Notes: a model not told the origin generated them from the sequence alone. DNA of 64,000 bases from Myotis daubentonii (GCF_963259705.1 NC_081842.1:62136787-62200786); one strand, 5' to 3'. Shown: positions 42,216-54,759, numbered from the stretch's first letter. Numbers and translations are program-made.

Positions 42216-42694
42216 GTTGTCAGTTGGCTTAGTGACTGATTTTTCAGCATCTCTTTTGAATTATATAATTTTGTGGAGAAGCTTCTCATCAGGGAACCAA
42301 AGCTAAAGTAGAGACCTCAATTTCGTAACCTTCTGAGACTTAATTGGTCTAGGTGGCCAAGGTTGGACTTTTGATAATGTCCCACAAAGCAGGAAAAGTA
42401 GTCCATTTCCTTGTTATTGAGGATGCTTCTTGTAACTAACTGAATCTGGGTATTTATCAGTTGCTGGGTGGTCAGGATTTGCTATTGTTTCACTTTCTGA
42501 ATTTAGGTCTGAGAAGTCTCCTGGTGGGTGGTGATAGGTTTATTAATTGTGTATTTGAGGAAAGTACTTCTTGAATTATCACAATCAACCAGTGTCAGTA
42601 GAATATATCTCAATACAGTTTGAAAACTGAAGAAGAATATTGCAGGAGGATTTTTGTTCATCTCTACCCTGATCACTCCTTAAGCATAAGTCCT

Positions 42695-42833
42695 CAACGT
42701 GCAGTTCTTAGAACTTCAAAGTGTCAAATCTTGGGCCCCATCCCAGACCTACTGAGTTAGAACTATTAGGGGTAGGAACCAGTATTTTATCAAGGCCTCT
42801 CTGCACTGTATCTCAGTCTTGAGGACCACTGTC
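42695..42833 (+). mobile_element. MER5-like hAT-Charlie fossil
   Basis: CTTGGGCCCCATCCCAGACC, TACTGAGTTAGAACTATTAG and an end GAGGACCACTG match a MER5-type non-autonomous element. Heavily mutated. Confidence 0.6.
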
Positions 42834-43321
42834 CTAAGATGGGAGTGACTCCTAGCAGCATCTCCTAGAAGTTTTAAGTGGAATGTTCATTTTTAAAAAA
42901 TGATGAACAGTCACAGAGAATTAATGAGAAAGATAATGAATGATCCAATTCTATAAGATACTGAACACAATCTCAGTTGAAATGCCGCCTAAGTTTTTCA
43001 TGTATATTAAATTTTTGTAAAATGGATCACTGTGTAAATGTATCAGGAAACTAGTTTTTAAAGAAAAGAAATTAGGTGGCAAGTTCTTTTGTAAAGTTAA
43101 AACTCTGATTTATCTGTTTTGTAAGCACATTTTTATGTATTGAATTTTCTTAGGAGAAGGCAGATTGTATCTGGTAGTTTTATGCATTGGAAATGCTTCT
43201 GGAGAAATATTTGATTAGTTGATATGGGAGTCAAAACGTGCTACGTTGTGGAAAACGGAGAAAATTGCAATGTTTACTGGAAATGCTTTTAAAATGGAAT
43301 TTGATACTTTTTCTATAGTTT
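42834..43321. other. AT-rich unique DNA
   Basis: No gene or repeat recognised. Confidence 0.4.
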
Positions 43322-43336
43322 AATCTATCTATCTAT

Positions 43337-43383
<47 letters not shown>

Positions 43384-43386
43384 TTT
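43322..43386 (+). repeat. (ATCT)n to (ATTT)n microsatellite
   Basis: ATCT units pass into about 14 ATTT units. Confidence 0.97.
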
Positions 43387-44088
43387 TACCCATGAAGGCG
43401 GTACAAAGAAGGGTAAAACCATGGTTTACTGGTAAGAATGTGAACAGTGCACTTGGGTCTCTCACTTACCATCTTTGTGACCTTGGGCAGTTCCTTCCTC
43501 CTTGGGATTTCTGTGTTTCTCAAAACTTGGAAGTAAATCTACGTTCCTTGGTGACCTGGTTAGAATACAGATAGTCTGGGGACAGGACCTGTAGCAATAG
43601 CCTTTTGCTGGTGTCACTACTTTAGCTAAATAGTCCACTTTTAGGTTGGGCTGGAGAGAATGGCTGGCTTCTGTGTTCTGGGATCCACCTCCAGGAATAT
43701 GGCAAGAGAGCAAACTGGTTCAAGGAGCTACTAAATGAGAATATCCCTGTGGTCAAGGAAGAGACTGTGCTTCTTTCTGAACAGAAGCAGGTGATACTAG
43801 AAAGTGTTTCTGTAATACTTTGTCCTTCAAGGGTCCATGGGCTAGATGCACGCGCAATTACCTTTCCAACACTATTGCAGGGCAAAAGTCTTGCAACTTC
43901 AAAATGTGAAATTGTTTCAACAAATCAATTGACAATACTGTATAATTCAATAATTTATAAAAATGACATAAATTATAATTTAACATTTAAAAAATTATTT
44001 TCAATTGGGAGATTCTAATTTGTTGACATTAAATTACCAAAGAAAAAGTAGAGAAGTGAAGATAGAAAGCAGATAGGGTTATTAGGCA
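43387..44088. other. No gene recognised
   Basis: Unique-looking DNA with overlapping frames of 60-89 codons on both strands, none with recognisable motifs. A MIR-like string (TTACCATCTTTGTGACCTTG, about 43,467) may mark a short MIR piece. Confidence 0.35.
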
Positions 44089-45103
44089 TCTTTATATATA
44101 AAGAGGTAATATGCAAATTAGGCCAGGATGCCATAATGGTCACGACCAGCTCAGAAGGAGGGGCCAGGCGAAGGCCAGAGCTGGAGAGAATAACACACAG
44201 GGCAGCCCACGCCTGGCCCTGGAGCCAGAGAGAACAACATGCAGGAGGGCCGGAGTGGAGACACAAATCTGCAGGGGTCCCGGCCCCTAGCATCCCCATG
44301 GCCGTGGCACACCAGCAGTCCTGACTCTGCTTGGGAGATGCAGAGGAAACACCTTTTCTGACCGCTCATTGGCTAAGCTTGCGGTACGCCACTTGCTTGG
44401 GTAATAAGAATCCAAGAAGGTGATCTAGGGTTTTTTCACCTCACTCCTGGAGGAAAAAACGAAGGTCCACTGCTGAAGGAGCTAAGAAATTTCATTTCCT
44501 GCCCTAGCCAGATTGTCTCAGTGGATAGAGCCTCAGCCTGCAGACCACAGGGTCCAGGTTCGATTTTGATCAAGGGCATGTACCTAGGTTGCAGGCTCCT
44601 CCCTGGCTAGGGCCCAGGTCAGGGCTCATGCAGGAGGCAACCAATCGAAGTGTGCCTCTCACATTGATGTTTCTCTCTGTCTTTCCCTCTCTCTTCCATG
44701 TTCTCTAAAAATCAATTCAAAAATATCCTTAGGTGAGGATTAAAAAAAGAGAAAGAAACGGCATATCCTATGAAAGAGACATCTTGAAAATGCCTAAAGA
44801 AAGTTGTCATTTCATTTTTTCATGGTGAAGGGACTGGAATCTGTGTTGTGAAAACACCTTGGCGACTGCAACAGCCAGCAGTGGCAGCAGCAGCAGGGTG
44901 ATGGGGGTGGCGCCGTCCCCTGATCAGCCCGGTTGCCTCCCACAGAGGGAGGCCAGACTATAGCTTAGGCCCACTTCATGGGGAAGTGGGCCTAAGCTGT
45001 CAGTAGGACAACCCTTGAGGGTTCTCGGACTGTGAAAGGGGGCATGCTGAGCTGAGGGACCCCCCACCCCCCAGTGCACAAATTTTGTGCACCGGGCCTC
45101 TAG
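44089..45103 (+). mobile_element. HeliBat-like Helitron with nested SINE
   Basis: The 5' end is TCTTTATATATAAAGAGGTA after A. The 3' end has palindrome GTGCACAAATTTTGTGCAC, then CGGGCCTCTAG and T. Net length without the SINE is about 0.76 kb. The middle (about 44,340-44,500 and 44,750-44,870) does not resemble the other Helitrons and may be captured host sequence. A 16-bp perfect hairpin lies at 44,962-44,998. Confidence 0.85.
44501..44750 (+). mobile_element. tRNA-derived (Ves-type) SINE inside Helitron
   Basis: Head GCCCTAGCCAGATTGTCTCA, then GTGGATAGAGCC (A box) and GGTTCGATTTTGAT (B box). The body includes CAACCAATCGAAGTGTGCCT and CACATTGATGTTTCTCTCTG, with an ATCCTTAGGTGAGGATTAAA 3' part as in the older (GA)n-bearing SINEs. 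It inserted after the Helitron did, or travelled with it. Confidence 0.88.
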
Positions 45104-45207
45104 TTGTAATATAAAAATGTAAGCTCCTGTGACTAGGGCTCTATCTGTTGTCCCTTCCCTCTCTTTCACAATATAGCATCTATACTAATACTAAGTATAC
45201 TAATACC

Positions 45208-45425
45208 TGCTAACATTGTTTGAGTGCTTGCTGTGTATCAGACACTGTTCTAAGCACTTTACATTTACTAGTTCATTTAATCTTCATGATAATCTGTTGA
45301 TATAGTACTAGTCTTACTGTTGAAAGAAGGAGGGTTGAATTATTTATCCAAGGTTAGAGAGCAGGTAAGTGACAAAGCCAAGGTTCAAACTCAGGGGATC
45401 CATAGTCTAAAACCCTTGTGCTATA
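45208..45425 (-). mobile_element. MIR SINE, antisense
   Basis: GTTTGAGTGCTTGCTGTGTA, GTTCTAAGCACTTTACATTT, GTTAGAGAGCAGGTAAGTGA and AAGGTTCAAACTCAGGGGAT cover nearly the whole antisense MIR. Confidence 0.85.
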
Positions 45426-46989
45426 TCAGTTCTTGTAGCAGAATGATTTCTGTTCTGGTTTTTAGTGCTAAATCTTTCTGTGATTTGTCCAGGTAGTTCT
45501 TTTATGTCCAGGAGCCCAGTGCAACCTCACACAGAGCCCCATCCTACTGGCCTGTTCCTACACCTCACACCTTTCCCATTATACTCCCACCAACCAACCG
45601 AAACTAACATCTGTACTGCACTGATCACATTTTATTTAACTGTGACTTATTTCTTTAGTTAATCCTCTTGCCTTGGGACTTTCTTCCAACTTTTCTTGGC
45701 AAACTGTTCACTTCAAATCTGTGTGTAAACCACACATCCTGCCCCATGAGGTCCAGTGTAAAATGGAATCATTATCTCCTGCCTGTCTCTGGGCTCCTAG
45801 AGCCTTCCCACTTTACTCTCTTTCTTGCTTTGACCCACTTCATTATTTCACTGTCTATCTGCTTCTCTCTCTAGGTCTTACCTTCTGTTTCCATCTTCAT
45901 GCTGTCCTCCTGGACTTGAAGGTAAAAATCAATTTCCCTTATTTGCCTCTGGGTCCTTGGGGTAAATACTTCATTAAGATTTACCCCCTGAATCTGCTCT
46001 GTGCCCCTTCAGGGAAATATCCATACTAGACCCAGTTCTGGCTTATGTGGTCCCATCCAGGGGAGGGGAATAAGATGGAAATTTAGAGTCTCATTCAAAG
46101 TTGTTAAGAACTGAACCTCACCTTCTTCCTGCCCATTTACGTGAACATTTTAATAGTGGCTTCACCGTGATTCCTTGGTTTACTTCAGGCAGAAAACAGG
46201 CTCCAGGAAGTTCAAGTTAGAGGCATGTTTCCAGTGCCTTTCAATTCACACCTATTCAAACATGCACAATGTGTCCCTGAGACTGACTCTTAATATATTC
46301 TTTTTAATTAATGGAAAGTGGAAACAATCTAAGATCAGGATTTAAATGATGTTTTATTGAATTAATTTTTCCTGTAGGGATTCTCTGACAGATGGAACAA
46401 ACCTGGCCTAGCAGCAGCCTTTTCTAAAACCTTTCAAGTCAGGCACTCACAAAACCTGGAAGAGGAAACTATCGACAAATTACATCCCAAGTTCCAATCT
46501 CCTTTGTTTGTTCAGGTCGTTCAGGATATCATTATCATGTTAATGGAATTCTCTTATTTCTATTTGCAGATCCTTTTGTGTGCACATTGTAATCTGATTT
46601 GAAACGAACCATTTTCATCTTTTCTGAAAGCTTAGCTCACATGCTAGAGGTGTTGAGCCAACAGATTTATTGGCTATCATGAAAGAGATACCCCTTACTT
46701 TTTCATTTCATCTGCCTCTAATTTTCTGACTTCCTTTTCTTTTCTTTTCTTTTCTTTGAAACTCGATTGTAACTGATCCATGTTCTGGTGTAACAGAAGA
46801 CCCTACAGGTTCCTGTAGTCAAACTAAGATAGGGAGTGAAAGCTAAAACGAGTTGCCGAGTGTTTGGGGATAAGGCAGGCAAATATATATATATTTTTAA
46901 ATTTTTAACTGTATTTGAGTGTGTGCCTTCTCATTCCATCAAAGTAGTTAAATTGACTGTAAGGATGGTCCCAGGTTCACTGTAGAAGA
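45426..46989. other. Mostly unique DNA, possible L2/L3 piece
   Basis: 45,660-45,930 is loosely L2/L3-like (TCCTGCCCCATGAGGTCCAG). A 118-codon plus frame (45,673-46,029) falls here with no motif. A TTTTC repeat lies at 46,735-46,757. Nothing else recognised. Confidence 0.35.
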
Positions 46990-47290
46990 ACTTAATTCTT
47001 CATTTGATTTTACCCAGAGAGAACATTTTTATAGGTTGTGATTCAGGGATGATCATTTCATGCGCAAATGGTGTGTTTTAAGTAGTAAACAAATAATAAC
47101 TTCCCAGACCCGAAAGATAAGTTTAGGCAAGGCTCACATCCTCCGGTGGTAAATCTGGAGCCCAATTTCAAACAAGTTGACTGCGTTTCTTTATGGGGCA
47201 ATATGACGATGTCGGGATGCGGAAGTTTTATCCTGTGCTAGCAATGATAAGAGGGAGCAGCAACCTTAACAAGAGTTGATCAAAAGTCCC
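46990..47290. promoter_or_regulatory. Candidate conserved noncoding element
   Basis: Repeat-free sequence with varied composition and intact CpGs (CCGAAAGATAAG, ACGATGTCGGGATGCGG) and a forkhead-like GTAAACAAATAAT. Resembles regulatory DNA; untested. Confidence 0.22.
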
Positions 47291-48849
47291 AATCAAATCC
47301 CACATCTGCAGTCCTGGAAAATTACAGTGCAAATAACAGATCATATGGAAATTCTTTTCAGTTCTATGTGTTTCACTAAATCAGAGAATTTTCTTGCTAC
47401 TTTATTTGGTTTTCTTTCTCCCATAAGTAATTACTCTTTATTTTAAGCAACAGAATCACTTTAATTTTGCATTTTTTCATCTTTATATAGATCTTGGCAA
47501 AGATTAATCCATTCAGAATATTCTGGGTACTTGGCTCCTGTGTTTCAGGATTGTAAATGGAGACAGCAGGCAGCTTGCCTTTCTCCTGCCTCCTACGTTT
47601 ATTTGAATGTAAATTACGTAACAAAAGTGTCTCCTTGCACAGCCTCAGTACTTACTATAGACAGAGAGAACTATGCTCACTCAGAGTTGCTGCACATCCA
47701 CCAATAAACTCACTACTGCTCTATTGGGGCTTAGGAAATTCTGATGCTGTGAGAAAAAAAGTCAATAAAAAATTCATCCATGGCTAATTCCTCCTCTTGT
47801 CCGTTTTTGCTGATCTCCCCATGTCTCTCCTCTCTCAGCTTGCAGTCTCTTATTCCCTCTCATTCTTTCCTTAATTGATCCCCTTTTTGTTTTACCTTAA
47901 AAAAATCTTTTCTGTATATGTTCTCTCCCTTTTAGGTTAGTGTTTCTTCTCTTTGGGCCCCAATTCCCATCCCTCCTCCCCCAGTTTGTCTACCCCTTTC
48001 TCTTAAAAAGGAGCAGAGATGCTTTTATTGTTGTGGTCTGCTGTGAACTGGATTGATTTTAGACTTCACTTACCATCAGCTCCCATGCCCCTCTCCTCTC
48101 CAACAAGCAGATGAATCTGCTGCCATCAGGGCAATCTGTGTCCTTTGTATGTGCACGCACATGTTCTAAGGAGGGTGTGTGTGCATGTGCATGTGCATAT
48201 GCATGCTGGGAATAGGAAGCAAGGAAGGAAAGGAGCATGAGGTTGATCACATCTCAAGGGCACCAAGTACATGGTCAGACTCCTTGGGGTAGTTACTGGC
48301 CCTAGTCCAACATGTTTATTTTGCTTTTGTGGTAAAAGGCAAGAGGAGGACACTACAGGCTTTTCTCTGCTTTACTCCCCCTGCCCCCCGCCTTTTTTTC
48401 TGTCTTCTTGCTCCTAAATAAGCCATTGAGATGTTTCAACAAAAAACACAGGCTGAGCCTTTGGGTAATGCCTTGGTTTCTATACTTTGGAAGGTGCTAG
48501 AGGTGAGAGGATTGGGTGACTGACCTCCTTGGACATCACACTCAATGGCTTTAACCCCTGAGGTGCTCTTTGCTTTTTGGTTGGCAGTCCAACCCTGTAC
48601 GACTCATCATTTCTTTTCCATTTCCTCCTTCACCCCAATATTTCTCTTTTTCACATACACATAGTTTCACTCTACCAGTATGTCCATAAATATAGAACTT
48701 TAGAATTTGAAGACAAAAGTAGGGATAATTTGGAGATGAGGATATTGATTTATGTAAAGGTGAGATGATTAAGATCATTCAGGAAATTATAGGGACTATA
48801 TTTTCCAGTTCAAAACTGAATCCCATAATCTGACAGTAATAATTACAAT
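47291..48849. other. Unique DNA, no gene recognised
   Basis: Includes pyrimidine-rich stretches (47,800-48,010) and a TGTGCA-repeat (48,175-48,205). Overlapping minus frames of 63-75 codons are unsupported. Confidence 0.4.
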
Positions 48850-49095
48850 AAGTGCAGCAAAGACAGCAGCAATAACAACAATAATCACTGCTGTTAATTG
48901 GTTATCCATATTGCCAGGCATTGTACAAGATACTTTGCATCTTATTAGATCCTCCTAGCAATCCGCTGCATGCCAGGTTATTATTTTTATAGATAATGGA
49001 GGCTCAGACAGAAATCTACTTCGTAATAATAATAATAATAATAATAATAGGGCAAAGCAAGGTTGTAAATCCTAGTCTCTTTAATTCAGAACTTT
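48850..49095 (-). mobile_element. MIR SINE, antisense, with (AAT)n expansion
   Basis: CATATTGCCAGGCATTGTAC, ATTTTTATAGATAATGGAGG and CTCAGACAGAAATCTACTTC follow the antisense MIR order. A perfect (AAT)n run at 49,026-49,050 interrupts it. Confidence 0.7.
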
Positions 49096-49529
49096 TGCCC
49101 TACACTGTGGGGTACTGGAGCCATCTTATGCTGGTTCATGAGAGCTGATTATTGACATCTCTTTCCAACTCAGTGTTCAGACATCATGTTAGTAGCTTGA
49201 TATCAGCCATGGTGAAAGTATTTACATCATGTGAATTGGCACAGGCTACAGATCAGGGCACGATTTTTATTTTCTGGAGAACTGCGAGTTGTTAAACATT
49301 TACCAACACATCCCTGCCTAATTGTATTTTTATAATATTGTTCTTTGAACAATAGGATAGGATTTTTAAACATCAGGACTCTACTAGAAAATCTGGATCA
49401 TCTGACCACTATCATGTTGGTGGAAAGACCTAAATTAAGATTTAGTAGATGTCTACATACTCCTGACTTAGTTTTATTTTTTCTACCCCTTGCTGGAATT
49501 TATTTTGTTATAATTTTAATTCTACCAGC
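49096..49529. other. No feature recognised
   Basis: AT-rich, unique-looking. Confidence 0.4.
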
Positions 49530-49965
49530 TCTGTGTTAGACAAGGAACATTTGGTTGAAGGGACAGAAACCCATTCAATGCATGTAAGCTGATGAGGGAA
49601 AATACATTGGGAAGATACAGGAACACTGGGGAAATCCACCCCACCAAACTCCACAGCAGGAGTGCAGCCTCCTGTGGGAGTGGGACATGGACTGGAAAGG
49701 TAGTCCTGAACTCCATTACTTCTGAACCTTCTGGTTTTGTGTCATTGCATCTCTCTCTGTGACAATGTCTGTAGACCAGCCTTTCCTGCTTCAGTGGCAG
49801 CACAGCCAACTCCCTGATTCATCTGGATTCTTGTTGCTAGCAGGCACAACTAGACTCAACGTTTTTGACTCTCATTTTCTAGGAGAGTAACACTTCCCAG
49901 CCTAAGATGGGTCAGTTGTCCAATAAGCACAGGCAGGTGAAACAGAACAGGGCATAAGAAAGGCT
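49530..49965 (-). mobile_element. Unassigned dispersed mammalian repeat
   Basis: Reads GGGACAGAAACCCATTCAAT, AACACTGGGGAAATCCACCC and CAGTGGCAGCACAGCCAACT, similar in plan to a medium-reiteration repeat with a possibly related copy at 51,845-52,330. Family and orientation not assigned. Confidence 0.35.
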
Positions 49966-51844
49966 GTGGAAAGAGAGGTTTCTCTAGGAAGAGAAGAAAA
50001 GAGTGGGGAGGAAAGGCTCTTCTTCATCGTTAGTACATTGACTTGGGAGGGCGAGGATACCAAACCAAGAGAGAGACTAGATTGTAAGCAATCTGAGGTG
50101 AGAATCTGGTTTTTATTTATGTCTAACTATCTGATACATTTCACTATAGTTGGCATTTAATAGAAAATAAGATTTGAAAGGGAAGAAGTGGATCTGTGGA
50201 CAAGAACACATTTTTTCAAACTAAATGAAAAAAGTCTTTCAGTAAGAAAAATGGAAGACTAGGAAATAGTTCATAAATGAAAAACAACATTCTGGTTACC
50301 AATGAGATCTGCATGGATCTATGGTGGTTATCAAGGGGCTTATGATGTAATTTCCAACATTCAGATATAACATTATATTGGGAGTCCAATTCAACATAAA
50401 TTTTTACTATTTTCAAACTCCCTTCCACTTGCTTTATCTCCTTACAAGTTTATGACTAAAAGCAGAATCAGCCTAAGAATAATCATTTTATAAAATTGCA
50501 TGCAAATAGAAGAAATCATACCCAAATTGAGGAAAATAACCATGTTTTTCCTAGTCAGTTTTTAGGAAATTGCTTTTAAAATAAATGCTATACCATCCCT
50601 ACTTTTTTATGGTTAATGAGGAGCAAAATATGTGCCCTCAGGAGCACGAGCTCAAGAGTTTACATGATCAATGTAATTGGAAAAACTTCTTATCCTGCAT
50701 ACTGGACGGAAAATCTAAGAAAAGATTTTATTTGTATTGTTAGAATGTTACTGCCTAAAGCCTTCACATGGCCAGGAAAGTATTGTTAAGATTAAAAATA
50801 ATTGCCCAAAATCCAATCTAAATTTTCCAAGATTTCAGGGAAAATTATGGTTTAGTCTTAGGGTTTGAATTTATTTTATCCTTTTTAGTATCTATATTTA
50901 TTATTAATAATTTATATTCAAAATGCAATAAATATAATAGTATCAACTATTAATTTTTGGAGAACTGATTATCCACATTGAGATTTACTCATAACACATC
51001 TTGCTTTTGACGTCCATGTAACATAACCTTTCCTGCTTGAGCAACTCCTCTAGTGACATTATCACCATCTCAGTAAGTTTATTCTTACAGGGAATTGCAG
51101 CCTGCAAGGAACTGGAGGAGTATGTTCTGGTTGACTTGTTTTACGATATAATAAAACAATCAATTACTCTAGTTTTTCTAATTTCTCTTTCCCTTTCTCT
51201 CTCTTCCTTGTGTTCCCCACCTTTCCCTTGCCAGGTGTGAGACAGATGGCCATGCAGTAGGGAATAATTAAGGGCCTCTTCACTCCACTGGGTGCTTTTC
51301 TTCTCTCTCACTTGTGTTGTTGCATTTACCCAGACCTCAAAGGGGATCAAGGAGAACTGTGTGGTAAAGGTAGGTGGGACCATACACTGGACTGATTTGT
51401 GCCAACTGTACACTGGAATAAGCATGCCAGTTGTCAAAATGCTGAAGTACTTTTGTACGTGTTGATAAATAGTCATTGTTTTGAGCCCTTTAACATTTAA
51501 TCACTCCTCTCATCCAGCTTGTGGCTTCCAGTGTCCCAACTCAGGGATATCCCGAGTCTCCCCACAACAAGTGAGATTGCTACCTGGCCCAGAAAAGGGC
51601 TGTAGGCTTTATTTTACTGCTTTTAAAACCACTCTTATTGTTTGTTTTTATCCTATGTGCAACTCAACCTAATCCTTATATATTTTAGAAAAGTGGTCAA
51701 ACGTATAACTCAAATAATATGTGTGGTTGTTCTAGTATTAAGTTTAATTCCTCTTCTTAAAGGAACTGAAGAAATACTTGGCCACGGCCTAAGTAAAATA
51801 TATCTGCCCAGGCCTGTTTCAGATCATCTCTTTCTTATGCTGTG
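49966..51844. other. Unique AT-rich DNA, no gene recognised
   Basis: A 111-codon minus frame (51,141-51,476) and a 93-codon plus frame (51,642-51,923) are present, but neither shows domain motifs or a splice context. Confidence 0.35.
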
Positions 51845-52330
51845 GTTCATTATTTCAGTTAGGGTGCTTGTCATTGCAAGTGATCGAAAACCCAATTCAA
51901 ATTTATCTGCTTCATGTAATTAATCACCTACAAAGGAAAGGCTTGGGGTGTGGCTTTATCCAGGACTCACAGGATGCCATCCTGATGTAGATTCTCTTTC
52001 TCTGTTCTTGGCCTTACTTCCTCAAGCATGGCTTTGTAATAAGACCCCACCTGTTCTCAGATTCACTACAGCCTCTCTCTCTTTGTGATCTCCAGAGAGA
52101 AAGAAAGCAGAAACAGCCTTCTAATGTTCCCAAGTCAGTGTCTTAGATCCTTGAGTCTTTTTGGACCTCATTGACTTGATATGGATCTGGCGTCCATCCT
52201 TGAACAAATCACTGTGGCCAGAGGAATGGACTATGCTGGTTTGGTTAACCTAAGTCACATGCTCTACTCCCACATCTGGGGTTAGACTGGCTCCACTGAA
52301 AATACGCAGACTAGGGTGGGCGAGAGAAGA
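51845..52330 (+). mobile_element. Unassigned dispersed mammalian repeat
   Basis: Contains TTGCAAGTGATCGAAAACCC, CACTGTGGCCAGAGGAATGG, ACCTAAGTCACATGCTCTAC and CTCCACTGAAAATACGCAGA. This series occurs in a common mammalian repeat (cagaaacccaactcaaac...tggccaggggaatggaata...gggtcacatgc) that I cannot name with certainty. Confidence 0.5.
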
Positions 52331-52599
52331 TCCTCAACTGAAGGGAATTCTCACTTATCACTTCAGGATAGTAGATGCTGACAGGAATGTGCCCGACTGC
52401 CATTGATTTACTTCTTTATTCCATATTATTTATGTTCCATCTCCAAATGGACAATTCTTTGTATTGGTAGTTTCACTCTTACAGAATTTTCAGTCTCTCA
52501 CCACCATTCAGAATTTAGACCTTAATTGCAAAACGTCATAAACTATGTTTCGATGTTCTTAATTGGCTACTGTGCAGATTGCAGTGTCAGACCTGAGAC

Positions 52600-52695
52600 A
52601 GCCAAAATATAAGTTGCGTGGGGCAGACACCTTGCCTATCTGCTTCTCTGTTTTGTCCCCAATATCTAGTGGGTGCTCAACAAATAGTTATTGAC
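52600..52695 (+). mobile_element. L2 LINE 3' end
   Basis: GGGGCAGACACCTTGCCTAT and AGTGGGTGCTCAACAAATAG give the L2 terminus in sense. Confidence 0.65.
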
Positions 52696-53324
52696 AAAAT
52701 AGAGGTTTCTTCTCCTTCAGCACAGTTTCTCATTCTCCGGGGATGCTGCTGCCATACGTGTCCTCTGTCTCAGCTGTTCTGGAAGGCGATGGTAGGACGA
52801 GTTTCACAAACAGCCTTGATCTCTGGTAGGAAAACACGCTTCCAGAAAGGGGTATTTGAAAAGTTCTCACTTTACAGGGACTGACTCTATTTCTGACTCT
52901 ATTTCTTGCATCTCAGAAATAAGAAACATTCCTTTTATTGGTAGGTCCTCTGGCATTTCCTACTTTAACTCACTATCTGTAGGAAAAATAGTTTTGAAGT
53001 GGCACTCACTGATGGTTTTCTAGACTTGAGGGCAGGAAGAAGATGGGATCTTGCATCTCTAAATGTATTGTCAGTAAATATTACTCTTTATAAATAGGAT
53101 TTTTCATGTGTCAGTCTTATTGTTGTATGTAATTTTCTTCCTTGTAGCAATTATAGAGCAATGAAGGAGATCTGGAGGAAGCCTGTTGTTTTCATCCATA
53201 GGCTGGGAATTCATGGGGGTTTCTTTGAGTTCTGACTATGTGAGCCCTGCAGTTTTCAACCCCAGAATGAGCCACAAAGTGGCACACTCCAAGGTCTCTT
53301 TTTTTGATTAGCAGCATCTCTTAT
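52696..53324. other. No feature recognised
   Basis: Unique-looking DNA; an 88-codon plus frame overlaps the L2 end and is not called. Confidence 0.4.
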
Positions 53325-53530
53325 GTGCACATGGTACACCATGATTCACACGACATGCATTTACCACTGCGCTGGTTTCTTTGATCTTTGTAACAGCCTT
53401 GGGAGGTAACCAGGGTCAGGAATTTTTTAACCTGCTCATTTCGCCAATAAATAAACTGAGATTCAGACAGAAGTGACACAATTTGTTGGAACTCTGCAGC
53501 TAAAGGTGTGCAGAACTTCATCCAACTCCA
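53325..53530 (-). mobile_element. MIR SINE, antisense
   Basis: TTGATCTTTGTAACAGCCTT, TAAACTGAGATTCAGACAGA and AATTTGTTGGAACTCTGCAG follow the antisense MIR order. Confidence 0.6.
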
Positions 53531-53890
53531 GTTTCTAGACTCCTAGCCTAGCAGATTTCCCATAGCATCAAACGTGAGTGTCTTATTTATAGACTTGATT
53601 CTAAGCTCCTAAAAGAGGGTCCTGTTGATTTTCACCCTGAAGCCCTTATGGCATCACACTGAGCTGTCTGTGTATCTACACTGGGGTCTCAACTGCCAGA
53701 CTGGGATTGGAGCAGCAGGAAGGGCCAGGGAGGTTCTGCTTGGTCCCTGAGAAGACCACTTGCTGCTACTCCATCCATCAAAGACCACTTGGTGCTTCTC
53801 CATCAGGTACTGCTGTTCAAAGCCTTTGCACTCATCATCGTCCAGGTCTGATCATAACCCTGTGCACTCTTCCAAAGAAGGAAGATTCTT
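53531..53890. other. No feature recognised
   Basis: The 130-codon plus frame at 53,707-54,099 starts here but its second half is antisense L1, so it is chance. Confidence 0.4.
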
Positions 53891-54613
53891 CTTTAATTTT
53901 AAGTTTATTTTTTATTGTTGACATTATTACAGATGCCCTATACTTTTCCCCAACTCTCCCCTCCACCAGCCCCCACCCCACCCCAGGCCTTCACCATGGG
54001 TGTGCCCATGGGCTATGCACATATGCATATAAGTCTCTTCCCTCACCCCTTCCTTCTCCTCTAAGATCATCAGTCTGTTCGGTGCATCCATGCCTCTAGA
54101 CCTATTTTATTCACCAGTTTATTTTGTTCATTAGATTCCACATATAAGTGAGATCATGTGGTATCTGTCTTTCTCTGACTGACTTATTTCACTTAGCATG
54201 ATATTCTCCAAGTCCCTCCATGCTGTCACAAAAGATAAGATTCCTTCTTTTTTGTGGCCGAGTAGTATTCCATTTTGTAAATGTATCACAGTTTTATTAT
54301 CCACTTATCTACTGATGGGCACTTGGGCTGTTTCCAGATTTGAACTATTGTCAATACCACTACTATGAACATAGTGGTGCATATATACTTTTCTGATTGG
54401 TGTTTTGGGATTCTTAGGATATATTCCCAGAAGTGGGATTGCTGTGTCAAAAGGCAACTTCATTTTTAATTTTTTGAGGAAACTCCATACTGTTTTCCAC
54501 AGTGGCTGTACCAGTCTGCATTTCCCACCAGCAGTGTACTAGGGTTCCCTTTTCTCCACATCTTCACTTGTTTGATTTATTGATGGTAGCCATTCTGGCA
54601 ATGCAATTCCTAT
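53891..54613 (-). mobile_element. L1 3' end, antisense
   Basis: Antisense L1 landmarks: TGTGGTATCTGTCTTTCTCT, CATGATATTCTCCAAGTCCC, AGTAGTATTCCATTTTGTAA, TACTGATGGGCACTTGGGCT, CCACAGTGGCTGTACCAGTC, ACCAGCAGTGTACTAGGGTT. It covers the same ORF2-end/3' UTR part as the L1 at 30,155 in opposite orientation, and is 5'-truncated. Confidence 0.9.
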
Positions 54614-54759
54614 CAGAAGATTTATACAACCTTTTAGGTCTACCCCTTTTATCATCTGAGGCCCATTTGGATGAGAGGAATGTTTGCCTATGAATTCTTA
54701 TACCCTATGGCCAAATAGGATGCCCAACTTACTGCCATCCAGGGAGATAAGTTGATTCA

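Noticed and set aside
48059..48353. Minus frames of 63-75 codons with repeated HAHA/CTCT text
   Set aside because: Derived from a TGTGCA-type simple repeat.
53707..54099. 130-codon plus frame
   Set aside because: Its second half is antisense L1 sequence.
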